Below are positions 33,903 to 42,263 of a stretch of 52,068 nt of DNA, in pieces (within the stretch, counting starts at the first letter, position 1; every line of letters begins with the position of its first letter). This DNA comes from Clostridiales bacterium oral taxon 876 str. F0540 (GTDB lineage Bacteria; Bacillota; Clostridia; Clostridiales; Clostridiaceae). The position numbers and the translations under genes are program-made. The stretch covers positions 1 to 52,068 of the forward strand of contig KE993504.1 in assembly GCA_000466585.1 (NCBI GenBank), in the 5' to 3' direction. Under the pieces are notes generated by a model. It was not told where the DNA came from and made no database searches. It was given only the letters and a program-made list of their open reading frames with translations.

Positions 33903-34853
33903 TCAAATATTTAACTGTTCTTTGCCATTTAAAATAATGTCAGCCAAAGTCTCTGCATTTTTATAATAATAGGTGAACCCTTCATCTCTTTCTATAGATT
34001 TATCATTTAATTCTCTTTCTATAAACTCAATACACTCATTTAGGCATGAAAGTATTACATCCCATATAAACTGTTTATAATCAGGTTTATATAACAATTT
34101 ATCATATACACCTTTAAGAAAAATCTCTCGATATTCATCTGTCATATAAAAAGGAAATGGGAAAAACTTCTCCGAACCATGAGATATTAATCGTGCAACA
34201 TCCAAGGAATAAGGCATAATTCCTGCAAAAGCCCAGTCTATTAAAATAATATGATTGTTATTATCTATTGCATTGCATTGCAAGAAATCTCCATTACATA
34301 AAGTTCGTGGACATACTAACTGCCTATCCAAAAAAACACGATATGCAGAAGATAATTTTGACTCATTTTTAAGACATTCTGCCCTTTTATTTATTCTTTT
34401 CCAATACCTTTCAAAACGGTTATCCAACTTATTCTCTTCAAAGCAGTTTTCCTGCCAGTACATATTAAAAATTCGGGAAAGACTGTCCGCACACCTATAA
34501 GCCATATCTTTTTTAAACATTCGTAAATCTGTTCCAGTAATATATTCAATTAATATCCACTTTGTATTGTTAAAACAAGTCCAACCCTCAAAGTTTGGTA
34601 CAGGCAGATTTTTACCTACAAGAAGCTTTTCATAAACTTCAACCTCATAGTCATCTGACTTTTTCAAAATATAAGTCTGCTCGTCTACAGTTATTTTATA
34701 AACATTATAAGTTCTGTCAACACCTTCACCATTGTCGTGAAAACGTTCAATGTGTATTTGCCCTGAAAGTATTGGTTTGATTTCTCCCAGAACTGTTTTT
34801 AACATATTTACTTTATTTGTTTCTGTCACTATTTCTGTAAATACACCTTTCAT
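33903..34853 (-). CDS. Aminoglycoside-phosphotransferase-like kinase (APH/choline-kinase fold)
   Basis: A 316-residue kinase-fold protein. TYILKKSDDYEVEVYEKL (about 75) has the nucleotide Lys, and LIDWAFAG (about 203) supplies the metal Asp. The catalytic loop reads LCNGDFLQCN (about 185) where the family normally has H-G-D-x-x-x-x-N; the His is replaced by Asn. The catalytic Asp and distal Asn remain, so activity is possible. GGGGGAT precedes the ATG. Family members phosphorylate aminoglycosides, choline, homoserine or other small alcohols; nothing around it shows which. It begins a low-density accessory region. Confidence 0.75.
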   Translation of the reverse strand: MKGVFTEIVTETNKVNMLKTVLGEIKPILSGQIHIERFHDNGEGVDRTYNVYKITVDEQTYILKKSDDYEVEVYEKLLVGKNLPVPNFEGWTCFNNTKWILIEYITGTDLRMFKKDMAYRCADSLSRIFNMYWQENCFEENKLDNRFERYWKRINKRAECLKNESKLSSAYRVFLDRQLVCPRTLCNGDFLQCNAIDNNNHIILIDWAFAGIMPYSLDVARLISHGSEKFFPFPFYMTDEYREIFLKGVYDKLLYKPDYKQFIWDVILSCLNECIEFIERELNDKSIERDEGFTYYYKNAETLADIILNGKEQLNI

Positions 34854-34965
34854 TGAATATCCCCCTTCTTAACATGCAACCCCATTTCTCTATACATTTA
34901 AGTAGAATTTAATTACAATTGTTCATGGTATAGTAAAAATAATAATTATATATAAGAAAATATTT

Positions 34966-35562
34966 TTAAAGCGGTGACGGTATTATTGAATTGTTGTCTT
35001 TATGTTTTATGTTAATTATTGTATCCCCAAATAGTTCACCATTAAGATAAATTTGAAATTTCCACAGACCATCCGAAGGTAACTGAATATTGAGTTGCTC
35101 CTTTGCCGTTGATACTGTATTCTTTTCAGTATACTCTTCATGTCCATCTTTAGTTACTTTATATACATTTGAAATTTCTATATTTTCTTCATTAGCATTT
35201 ACAGCTATAATCTTAAGATTCTTACTCAAAATATCACCCTTATTACTCCAAAGATATAGTGTAGTGTAAACAAGGTTATTTTCGTAACATATTGGTTCTG
35301 TAAAACCAAACTTTCCTTGAATTCCATTTAGTATAATAATATCTCTATCACCCTTAATAGCAAAAAAATATCGCTCTATATTTTCTTTATTCTTAGAAAA
35401 AGATTCTTGTAGTTCAACTTCATTATTATTATCATTAATAACTCTAGCATGTGAACTTGAATTATCCGTTACTTTTTCATTAATATTGGTATTTTTATAA
35501 ATAATAACAGTAGATATAAAGAGAAAAATAGTAGTGGTTATCATTAATACTCTATTTTTCAT
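34966..35562 (-). CDS. Membrane-anchored or secreted protein of unknown function
   Basis: 198 residues. KNR followed by a hydrophobic stretch (VLMITTTIFLFISTVIIY, about 4-21) is a signal anchor without a lipobox Cys. An Asn/Ser-rich linker (about 22-55) precedes a beta-rich domain (about 60-185) with GKFGFTEP and a final strand pattern LWKFQIYLNGELFGD, which resembles small Bacillus/Clostridium extracellular immunoglobulin-like proteins (DUF4871-type). I chose the inner ATG, with AAGGAG upstream; the longer reading lacks a site. I do not recognise a specific function. Stands alone. Confidence 0.65.
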   Translation of the reverse strand: MKNRVLMITTTIFLFISTVIIYKNTNINEKVTDNSSSHARVINDNNNEVELQESFSKNKENIERYFFAIKGDRDIIILNGIQGKFGFTEPICYENNLVYTTLYLWSNKGDILSKNLKIIAVNANEENIEISNVYKVTKDGHEEYTEKNTVSTAKEQLNIQLPSDGLWKFQIYLNGELFGDTIINIKHKDNNSIIPSPL

Positions 35563-35595
35563 TCGGCTGTCTCCTTTCAATTTGAAACTGTTCAA

Positions 35596-36107
35596 TATAT
35601 CTACGAAACTTTAAGGTGAAAGTTCACAATATTTTCAAGGATTCATTACTATTGTACCTTAATTATAAAGGCAATTCCAGTATTTTCAAAATTATATTAT
35701 ATGTACTGAACTATAACTTTTACAGTTATTTTTGAATTACTTTTTACAAGCATTTTTGCAAATGTAATAAATTTATTACAAGTGTTTTTTGTGTTGCAAA
35801 AACCTTTGTAAAAATGAATGTGTTTTATATATAAAATAGCGTTAATGCTCTGAAATAAAAAAGTGCAAAAACGCTTGTAAAACTATAGTCAAAAACGCCT
35901 ACAATTTTGAGTTTTGCACCCTTAAAGTAAATCCGTTAGATTAATTACCTACCTTTTTATTAGGTTCTGTTTAAGATTAGTGTTGAATTTAATACATTAA
36001 ATAAAACCGCTAAAACATTAAACGTATATAAATTATTATAGTAACTTAAGTAAGCCCCCAAATATATGGTGGCTTTCGCATATTAATAATTACTGTATAA
36101 ACTCACA
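35596..36107. other. Long noncoding stretch with a cluster of short repeats
   Basis: No credible ORF. Within 35741-35907 an approximately 17-base motif like GCAAAAACGCTTGTAAAA recurs five times: forward at 35796, 35865 and 35889, reversed at about 35742-35760 and 35777-35795. A shorter match GTTTTGCAC (about 35911) can pair with GTGCAAAAAC (35863). The left part probably also holds the promoter of the upstream-lying exported-protein gene. The rest to 36107 is AT-rich, with an AAGCC/GGCTT hairpin near 36053-36076. Confidence 0.55.
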
Positions 36108-36278
36108 TAGTAATAATAGTTTTTAACCGAAGGCTTGTTATTTACAATGAGGGCGTGCATGATAAAATACTAAAGGCAAAGCCAATATCAAGCATCCTCA
36201 TTCTTTACCCTGATGATTGAAAATCATGCACCCAGAGGCTCGTTGTAAATAATTAAAAACTGATATAGTTGATTACTA
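36108..36278. ncRNA. Candidate structured element with competing stems
   Basis: A long imperfect inverted repeat: TTATTTACAA (36138-36147) with TTGTAAATAA (36243-36252), GTGCATGAT (36155-36163) with ATCATGCAC (36223-36231), and outer TAGTAAT/ATTACTA. The centre offers alternatives that exclude these: AATGAGG (36146-36152) with CCTCATT (36196-36202), and ATGATT with AATCAT (36213-36227). Strand unknown. It could be an RNA switch, a MITE or a decayed repeat; I cannot name a family. Confidence 0.4.
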
Positions 36279-36378
36279 GAGCAGTTAAAATATAAGTATT
36301 GGTATTTCTACATCTAAGCGAAGCATATATTTTTAACCTTAAGGCGGTTTTATTGCTTCTTATAAAATTACCATATCA

Positions 36379-36969
36379 TTACAATATATTAGGCATATAA
36401 TCAGTAGTTTCAGTTTTAAATATTTCTTCTAAATCAAACTGTAAATCAGCAAATACTATAGATTTATATTTATCCTCTTTAGTGTATTCGTTTATTAAAG
36501 CATAAGCTTTAAAATCATTGATTAGCTTATATTGTTTTACTATACTCTGCTCTTGGTCAATAATAAGATATTCCCTTACCCCTATATATGCATAATCATC
36601 TTTTTTATTACCTTCATCATTAGAAGCGGTTGCTGGGGATAATATCTCAACAATTATTAATGGAACTCCATTATAAGTATCTTTATCGAAATTGTTATCA
36701 CATTCTATGAACACATCAGGATTTACTATTCTTCGCCTATATTTACTGTGAACTCTTACACCAACATTTGCTCCATGAGCGCTGCATTTAGTACCATCTG
36801 TAAATTTTGCAAACTCTGCTTCAATTTTACGTCTTATTCTCTCATGTGTTGGTGAAGCAGCTTGCATATAAATTATTTGACCATTACAATATTCAGCTTT
36901 TACAGAATCACCCATTTCTAAAAATTCTTCTTCTGTTAATGCTACATAATTATTGTTTCTTAACTCCAT
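36379..36969 (-). CDS. Uma2-family (DUF820) putative restriction-like endonuclease
   Basis: A 196-residue single-domain PD-(D/E)XK protein: AEYCNGQIIYMQAASPTHER (about 31-50), PDVFIECD with the catalytic Asp (about 93), LIIVEILSPATASNDEGNK with the catalytic Glu (about 113) and EYLIIDQ (about 137). Family function is unproven; copies are frequent, often degenerate, in cyanobacteria and some Firmicutes. The ATG chosen has GAGGTGG upstream; a GTG four codons earlier overlaps that site. It is downstream of nothing obvious and may be a mobile or orphan gene. Confidence 0.85.
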   Translation of the reverse strand: MELRNNNYVALTEEEFLEMGDSVKAEYCNGQIIYMQAASPTHERIRRKIEAEFAKFTDGTKCSAHGANVGVRVHSKYRRRIVNPDVFIECDNNFDKDTYNGVPLIIVEILSPATASNDEGNKKDDYAYIGVREYLIIDQEQSIVKQYKLINDFKAYALINEYTKEDKYKSIVFADLQFDLEEIFKTETTDYMPNIL

Positions 36970-37246
36970 ATTACGCACCACCTCTTTATTATATTATACC
37001 ATCATTTGATAAACTCTATATATTATTTATTTCCATCTGCTTATTCTAAGGCACATTCAGTTAAATTTATGATTTTCAACATTTTTCTTTAATAGAGCTT
37101 TTTATTAAAATAATTTTTTCTAAGCTTCGTTTTACTTGTTCTAAGAAATGCTTAAAGTTCAGAGAAAATTATATAAGCAATATAGTATTATCAATACTTT
37201 TACTGCTTCTATATGTACATTTAAAACATGCTTTTTGGATAAATAA
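36970..37246. other. Gap between VanZ terminator and the Uma2 gene
   Basis: AT-rich, no credible gene. A minus-strand tail of about 30 codons ends near 37076, but it is out of frame with sequence upstream; perhaps decayed coding DNA. Confidence 0.4.
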
Positions 37247-37270
37247 AAAGAGTAATAAATACTCTCTTAT
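37247..37270 (-). terminator. Terminator of the VanZ-like gene
   Basis: GAGAGTATTTATTACTCTTTTTA on the minus strand: AGAGTA/TACTCT stem with a T-run, 25 bases after the stop. Confidence 0.6.
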
Positions 37271-37294
37271 TTCAATATATAAGAAGGCTGTTCA

Positions 37295-37900
37295 TTAAGA
37301 ATAATTCTCTGCTTTTCTTTGCATATGAAATTTATTAGCAATACCACTAAACATCCCCCCTATAATGAACCCTAAAGTATTTAAAATAATATCATTTATA
37401 TCAAATATTCCTCTATGCAATATATACTGCATTGTTTCAACAATTAAAATATATAATAAAAATCCCATTAATAATCTAAAGTTATTCCCCTTTATTCTAG
37501 ATTTCACAAATGCACCTAAAGGGAAATACAAAAGTATATTACCAACTACTTGAAGTAATGTATGATTAAAGTATTCTTTAAAATCACCAATTACACTAAG
37601 AGGGTTTAAATTAAGCCCATAAAAATTAGATGTCATCTTGAAAAAAGATAATAATATCACTAAACCAAAATATAATACAGCAAGAATATTAATATGAATT
37701 TCCTTAACTTCCTTATTTATTATTGAAATAGTAAGCACATAAAGAACTATTGTTACGAATACCATCATTCCAATATAAAGGCTAACTGATGGTGTCATAA
37801 ATCTAATGAGTAATTCTGAAACAAAATTATAAAATATAATGTATGTGATAAAAAGGCAAATAATAAAAACAATGCTATTCTTTAATATATTTTTCTTCAT
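37295..37900 (-). CDS. VanZ-family membrane protein
   Basis: A 201-residue protein with five TM segments (about 10-30, 38-60, 70-88, 118-135, 145-190 region). The VanZ signature is present: QVVGNILLYFPLGAFV, then ETMQYILHRGIFDINDIILNTLGFIIG, with the conserved Asn, Glu and D-x-N-D pattern. VanZ lowers teicoplanin susceptibility in enterococci; most chromosomal homologues have unknown roles in the envelope. CGGAGGA precedes the ATG. No vancomycin genes are nearby. Confidence 0.88.
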   Translation of the reverse strand: MKKNILKNSIVFIICLFITYIIFYNFVSELLIRFMTPSVSLYIGMMVFVTIVLYVLTISIINKEVKEIHINILAVLYFGLVILLSFFKMTSNFYGLNLNPLSVIGDFKEYFNHTLLQVVGNILLYFPLGAFVKSRIKGNNFRLLMGFLLYILIVETMQYILHRGIFDINDIILNTLGFIIGGMFSGIANKFHMQRKAENYS

Positions 37901-38028
37901 AGGTGTATCCTCCGTTTTTCATACAGTTAAATCGTCATAAATTACAGGGTTGCACTAACCTTTCAGACTTGATTAATGCAACCCATAAGAAGAGTCCGAA
38001 CTAAAGGTTATGACTAAATTCAACAATA

Positions 38029-38505
38029 TCATTCTTTTGAAACAATATGTTCAATACTGACTATATTGCCTAATAGTTTAGTTTTAAAAAACTCTGGAAT
38101 TATATAAGTTTCATCCAAACTTTTGATGGGCAACCAATGTAGACTTTCTTTGGGACCTTGGTCCGTAAAACTTCTACAGCATAAATCTATATTGAATTTT
38201 TCTTTCATTAAGTAGTAAAAGACAATTTCATGATGATGTTTTCCTTTTATTTCAAAATAACGTTCTTGGATAAATAAAAGTTTGTCAATTTGAAATTCAA
38301 TCCCTGTTTCCTCATAAGCCTCACGAATAATGGCTTCCTCGGAGGTTTCATTTATCCTAACCTTTCCCCCGACCGTATAATAGCATGGATAATCTTTGCG
38401 TTTTGCCATAAGCAATTTATCGTCTTTGAGAATAATTGTCGCAACCCTGTATGTAAAACAACCTTGGTTGGTTTCAAATGCTATATTTTGTTCTTCCACA
38501 GACAT
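38029..38505 (-). CDS. NUDIX hydrolase
   Basis: About 158 residues. The full NUDIX box is seen: GGKVRINETSEEAIIREAYEETGI (about 48-71 in positions, G-x5-E-x7-REUxEExGU). FTYRVATIILKDDKLLMAKR before it is the usual first strand pair. It hydrolyses a nucleoside diphosphate linked to an unknown moiety. The start is uncertain: ATG at 38505 has GGGGG touching it, so GTG two codons later, at proper distance, is an alternative. A GGGTTGCA/TGCAACCC hairpin follows (about 37946-37991). Confidence 0.85.
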   Translation of the reverse strand: MSVEEQNIAFETNQGCFTYRVATIILKDDKLLMAKRKDYPCYYTVGGKVRINETSEEAIIREAYEETGIEFQIDKLLFIQERYFEIKGKHHHEIVFYYLMKEKFNIDLCCRSFTDQGPKESLHWLPIKSLDETYIIPEFFKTKLLGNIVSIEHIVSKE

Positions 38506-38651
38506 CCCCCGTTCATTATGCAAATAATCTTTTCTTCGTAATATTTTACAACTGCGAACTAATTCAATTATATATTATGTGGATAATTTTATATATAAAT
38601 AGAGTGTTCCGTTTTCAACATCATTCTTTAACATAGCCTATTATATTAATA

Positions 38652-39602
38652 TTATCTTGCTTCACTTTTAGAGCTTAACGCCACTTTATTACCTTGGAAT
38701 AAAAACGCAATATATCTAAACAAAACATAAAGTGTAAGTGCTATTCCTAATATTTCTTGAAACTTTACCAAATACTTAAGTATAAAAATAGGTTGTCCTA
38801 TTTTAGTTAAAAATCCATTAGTTAATTTTATCGCTATCCCGCTTATTATAAAGGGAAAGGTAAAGGATGAATAGCTTGGATAAAATTTTAACCGTAATAA
38901 TTTAGGCAAAATAATGATAATTGTACCGTACATAACAATTGATAATGTCATCAAAAACCAAATTATAGCCATATTCTTTGCTTGAAAAGAATTCATATAT
39001 CCTGCAAGCAAGAGGCTAGCCGGGGCTGAAAATATTGCCAGTGTAGGCAGAGCCTGCTCAGGCAATTCCTTAACTTTAAAAACTCTATATATTATCAAAG
39101 GAAGAAGCACTAAATAGATGATAAATCCAAACCAAAAGGATAACTTTCCTATAGACCCCATGTTATAAACCGGCCCTGTAACACTTGCTACAACAATCCC
39201 TACATAAACAACAAACCAGGATGGAAAAACCTTTTTTATACTGAAATTCATTACAAACTTTTTCGTAAACCAAATAATTAAGCAAACATGTCCTATAAAC
39301 CCGATAGCCCAAATTATTAAGGCTAAATTTGCGGCATAAGGCTTTAAATATGTTGATAATATCATAGCTGCCATAGTAAAGGTGGGAAATACTCCCGCTA
39401 CTACTGGATTTTCCAAGCTTTCTGCCACACCTTTAAAATATTTTACAAGCTTTAAAAGCATTAAAATAAATAGGATAGCTGATATTATGCCAAAGATGTT
39501 TCTGTATGTATTTCCGTAACTTTGTACAAGATTTCCTGCTGCTGCAAGTCCTAATATGAGCCCTACTATAGGTACCGGATACTTCTTTAAAAATTCATTC
39601 AT
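38652..39602 (-). CDS. TDT/SLAC1-family transporter (tellurite-resistance/dicarboxylate type)
   Basis: A 316-residue protein of ten hydrophobic helices with short loops, matching the voltage-dependent anion channel/TehA fold. VVAGVFPTFTMAAMILSTYL (about 66) and NMGSIGKLSFWFGFIIYL (about 147) match the conserved helices. Relatives move anions, organic acids or sulfite; direction and substrate cannot be told here. AAGGAGAGG precedes the ATG. Monocistronic. Confidence 0.8.
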   Translation of the reverse strand: MNEFLKKYPVPIVGLILGLAAAGNLVQSYGNTYRNIFGIISAILFILMLLKLVKYFKGVAESLENPVVAGVFPTFTMAAMILSTYLKPYAANLALIIWAIGFIGHVCLIIWFTKKFVMNFSIKKVFPSWFVVYVGIVVASVTGPVYNMGSIGKLSFWFGFIIYLVLLPLIIYRVFKVKELPEQALPTLAIFSAPASLLLAGYMNSFQAKNMAIIWFLMTLSIVMYGTIIIILPKLLRLKFYPSYSSFTFPFIISGIAIKLTNGFLTKIGQPIFILKYLVKFQEILGIALTLYVLFRYIAFLFQGNKVALSSKSEAR

Positions 39603-39809
39603 AAAATGCCTCTCCTTACATTATAAATCATAAAACTGCGTTAATATTATAACATAGTTTGAACAATCATCATTATTACTTTTTCCAATAGATCCTTCAA
39701 GTTCTATTGAATTTATCTATTAGTAGATTCATGATATGTACTATATAATTAAAATCGTATTACAGATAAACAATTTTAATTATGTTACATACCTGAGGGG
39801 GAATATATA

Positions 39810-40298
39810 GTGGCTATTTTAGATACTAAAGAACTTATTAAAGAGGAAATACTTGATAAAGTACAAGAAAACGCAGAAGAACTTTTTAGAAGTGGTACAT
39901 ATTTTTGCAGCGAATCAGTAGTACAAACTATAAATGAACTTTTAGGAAAGCCTTATGATCCAAGCGTTGTTAAATTAGCAAGCGGATTTCCTATCGGCAT
40001 GGGTAAGGCAGGCTGCTTATGCGGTGCTGTATCAGGCGGACAAATGGCTTTAGGTATGGTATACGGAAGAGTTCAAGGCGAAGCTATGAATGACAAGATG
40101 TTTGAAATGTCTAAAGCACTTCATGATTATATAATAAGCGAATATAAGTCAAATTGTTGTCGTGTAATAACAAGACAATGGGCCGGAGATAATTTTAAAA
40201 GCCCGGAAAGAAAAAATCACTGCATAACCATAACAGGAAAAGTAGCAAGATGGATTGCTGATAAATTAATTGAAGATGGTCAAATTGAAGTAAAATAG
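39810..40298 (+). CDS. C_GCAxxG_C_C family protein
   Basis: 162 residues with the family's Cys pattern: YFCSESVVQTI (C about 33), the central GCLCGAVSGG (about 70) and SNCCRVITR (about 111), plus a late Cys near 132. The conserved cysteines suggest a redox or metal/Fe-S role, but no function is established. The start is GTG, with GAGGGGG about 9 bases upstream. Family members often sit near transport or redox genes in anaerobes; here it is flanked by a TDT channel on the other strand. Confidence 0.85.
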   Translation: MAILDTKELIKEEILDKVQENAEELFRSGTYFCSESVVQTINELLGKPYDPSVVKLASGFPIGMGKAGCLCGAVSGGQMALGMVYGRVQGEAMNDKMFEMSKALHDYIISEYKSNCCRVITRQWAGDNFKSPERKNHCITITGKVARWIADKLIEDGQIEVK

Positions 40299-40388
40299 CA
40301 TTACTGTAAGCTTTTATATGTCAGCTTATACTGCATCTTCCATGTAATAATATATAAAAATATGGTATAATGTTATTGGGTGATAAAA

Positions 40389-40805
40389 ATGGTTTATATG
40401 TTAAAAATGATTTCTTCAATAACTAATAATATACATGACTTGCTTATACAGTTATTTAAAACCATGGGTTACAATATGACTGACAAGCAGCTTCATTTTT
40501 TGATAATCGGCGTTATAGGGATGGTAATATTCCTTATTACAAATGTTATATTTAAACATTTAGCAAAATACAGTGTTGAGGTTATTTCATTTATTTATAC
40601 CCTTACTGTTATGATTGTCTTTGTATTTGCCATAGAAATTGAACAGAAAATTACAGGAAGAGGCAATATGGAGTTTAAGGACATAACAGCCGGCCTGTGG
40701 GGATTTATTGAGATATTTGGAGTATATCTTGCCATCAGGTTAGTTATTTATCTCATTAAAAAAGGATATAGCAAAATCAATAAAAATAAAAAAGTTAATA
40801 TATAG
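40389..40805 (+). CDS. Small membrane protein of unknown function
   Basis: 138 residues with about three TM helices (about 35-55, 65-85 and 100-125 positions) and a Lys-rich tail (KKGYSKINKNKKVN). GNMEFKDITAGLWGFIEIFG is a distinctive loop/helix. I do not recognise a named family. A GGGTGAT site supports the ATG used; a GTG three codons earlier is possible. A good terminator follows. Confidence 0.6.
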   Translation: MVYMLKMISSITNNIHDLLIQLFKTMGYNMTDKQLHFLIIGVIGMVIFLITNVIFKHLAKYSVEVISFIYTLTVMIVFVFAIEIEQKITGRGNMEFKDITAGLWGFIEIFGVYLAIRLVIYLIKKGYSKINKNKKVNI

Positions 40806-40820
40806 TGTAGATAAAATTAG

Positions 40821-40866
40821 AAGCTCTGGAATATCTCTGAGGTATTTCAGAGCTTTATTTTTTTAC
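40821..40866 (+). terminator. Terminator of the small membrane protein gene
   Basis: AGCTCTGGAATA...TATTTCAGAGCT stem, then TTTATTTTTTT on the plus strand. Confidence 0.8.
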
Positions 40867-41004
40867 TATATTTTAAATATATTATTAAAAAAATTTTACC
40901 TACATCGGTTAAATTTTATGGGTATTTTTTTGAAAGCAGGTTTATAAACGTTTATCAAGACTTTCAAGAAGAAACAACTTACAAATCCAAGGATGTTAAA
41001 ATCA

Positions 41005-41079
41005 ATGAATATAAACAGTAAAAGATTGGCTGCAATAGAATCAGCTATGAATCAGATAGAAAAACAATTTGGCAAATGA
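41005..41079 (+). pseudogene. recA: recA 5' remnant (24 codons)
   Basis: A short frame reads MNINSKRLAAIESAMNQIEK then QFGK and stops. It matches the universal N terminus of RecA (x-K-x-x-A-I-E-x-A-x-x-Q-I-E-K-Q-F-G-K), which continues G-S-x-M-K-L in real RecA. Here a stop follows the Lys at once and a terminator hairpin begins 3 bases later. No further RecA sequence is seen nearby. A weak AAGGA precedes the ATG. It is a truncated copy left by recombination, not a functional gene. Confidence 0.75.
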
Positions 41080-41081
41080 AA

Positions 41082-41109
41082 AAAGGCTCTCTGACTTCAG
41101 AAAGCCTTT
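41082..41109. terminator. Terminator hairpin abutting the recA remnant
   Basis: AAAGGCT-CTCTGACTTCAGA-AAGCCTTT with an inner TCTG/CAGA stem. On the minus strand TTTTTT follows, which suits termination of a tRNA once present at 41120 onward. Confidence 0.65.
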
Positions 41110-41119
41110 ATATTTAGTG

Positions 41120-41152
41120 TGGCAGATAGGATTTAAGCCTCGGACTAACGGT
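41120..41152 (-). pseudogene. Probable tRNA 3'-end relic
   Basis: On the minus strand the sequence ends GAGGCTTAAATCCTATCTGCCA, which looks like a T arm and acceptor strand with CCA. T-stem pairing is imperfect and no 5' half, D arm or anticodon arm can be found upstream. The position directly before a terminator mirrors the tRNA-Ser relic at 304-363. Confidence 0.4.
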
Positions 41153-41207
41153 GTTGCAGTAAATTTATCATTATATATTTATAGCTTAAGACAATTTAAA
41201 CCATACT

Positions 41208-42065
41208 CTAAACTCTGTTTGCACTTCCGCAAACTTCAATCTTATGCTTAATAATTTCTTTCATTGCAGTTTTAGCAGGTAATAAGTATTTTCTTGGATC
41301 ACTTTCATCTTCATGTTCCTTAAAATATTTTTTAATTTCATTTGAAAAAGGAATTTTCAGGTCTGTAGCAATATTCACTTTGCTTATACCAATCTCTATA
41401 GCCTTCCTTACCAATTCATCCGGAACATCGGATGCTCCATGAAGCACTAAAGGTATATCCACCATTTCTCTTATCTTTTTTAGTCTTTCAAAATCTATTT
41501 TTGGCTTCCCATGATATAAACCATGTGCTGTCCCTATTGCAACAGCCAAAGAGTCTATGCCTGTCCTTTTAACAAATTCTACAGCACTATCTGGGTCCGT
41601 ATAAGTTGCATTTTTACTATCTACTACCAAATCATCTTCTTGTCCACCCAACATTCCGAGCTCAGCCTCCACTGTTGCTCCATAGAGATGTGCATATTGA
41701 GCTACAGCTTTTGTAATTCTAATATTTTCTTCAAACAATTCATGGGATGCATCTATCATACATGATTTAAAACCTGCATTGATATTCTTTTTTATTTCTG
41801 CCGGATTTTCAAAGTGATCTAAATGGATTGAAATGGGTATATCATATTTATTAGCAGCTGTTTTTACAATTGATACAACATAATCTGCCCCTGCATAATT
41901 AATTGTTCCCGGCGTTCCGGCAAGAATTACAGGAGACCTCATTTCATAGGCTGTTTCTAAAACAGCTTGAATAGTTTCGAGATTATGGATGTTAAATGCC
42001 GGTACTGCATAATGATCTTTCATTGCGTTTATTAAAATATCTTTAGTGGATAAAATCTTATTCAT
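41208..42065 (-). CDS. kbaY: Tagatose-1,6-bisphosphate aldolase, catalytic subunit
   Basis: A class II zinc aldolase of 285 residues (also called agaY/gatY). It cleaves tagatose-1,6-bisphosphate to dihydroxyacetone phosphate and glyceraldehyde-3-phosphate, the last step of GalNAc or galactitol breakdown. ISIHLDHFENP (about 80) has catalytic Asp and zinc His; VEAELGMLGGQEDD (about 130), AIGTAHGLYHGKP (about 178, zinc His) and LVLHGASDVPDE (about 207, zinc His) complete the site. I chose the inner ATG with GGAGGG before it; longer readings lack a site. Partner of the kbaZ-type gene next door. Confidence 0.9.
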   Translation of the reverse strand: MNKILSTKDILINAMKDHYAVPAFNIHNLETIQAVLETAYEMRSPVILAGTPGTINYAGADYVVSIVKTAANKYDIPISIHLDHFENPAEIKKNINAGFKSCMIDASHELFEENIRITKAVAQYAHLYGATVEAELGMLGGQEDDLVVDSKNATYTDPDSAVEFVKRTGIDSLAVAIGTAHGLYHGKPKIDFERLKKIREMVDIPLVLHGASDVPDELVRKAIEIGISKVNIATDLKIPFSNEIKKYFKEHEDESDPRKYLLPAKTAMKEIIKHKIEVCGSANRV

Positions 42066-42263
42066 TATAACCCTCCTCATATAATTACGTAACGATGTTA
42101 CTATACTTTCTGTATGTTTTATGATTAAATCTTTTTTAGCTATCCCTGGTAATCTACTATCTTTATCTGACATGCTTGCTCGTCCTATTATAGTTTTATG
42201 ATTACCTCATTTAAATTACAACACAATGCATTCTATAATTATTAAATAATATTTATTCTTCTT

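Noticed and set aside
35741..35920. Replication origin iterons
   Set aside because: No replication initiator gene nearby and repeats are too degenerate; kept only as an unexplained repeat cluster.
37076..37240. Two overlapping minus-strand frames that could join by a frameshift into a ~55-residue C-terminal fragment
   Set aside because: No motif, no homologue recognised and AT-rich Lys/Ile/Leu composition is expected by chance.
41069..41251. 60-codon plus-strand ORF spanning the terminator and tRNA relic
   Set aside because: It crosses a terminator hairpin, has no ribosome binding site and overlaps the kbaY end.
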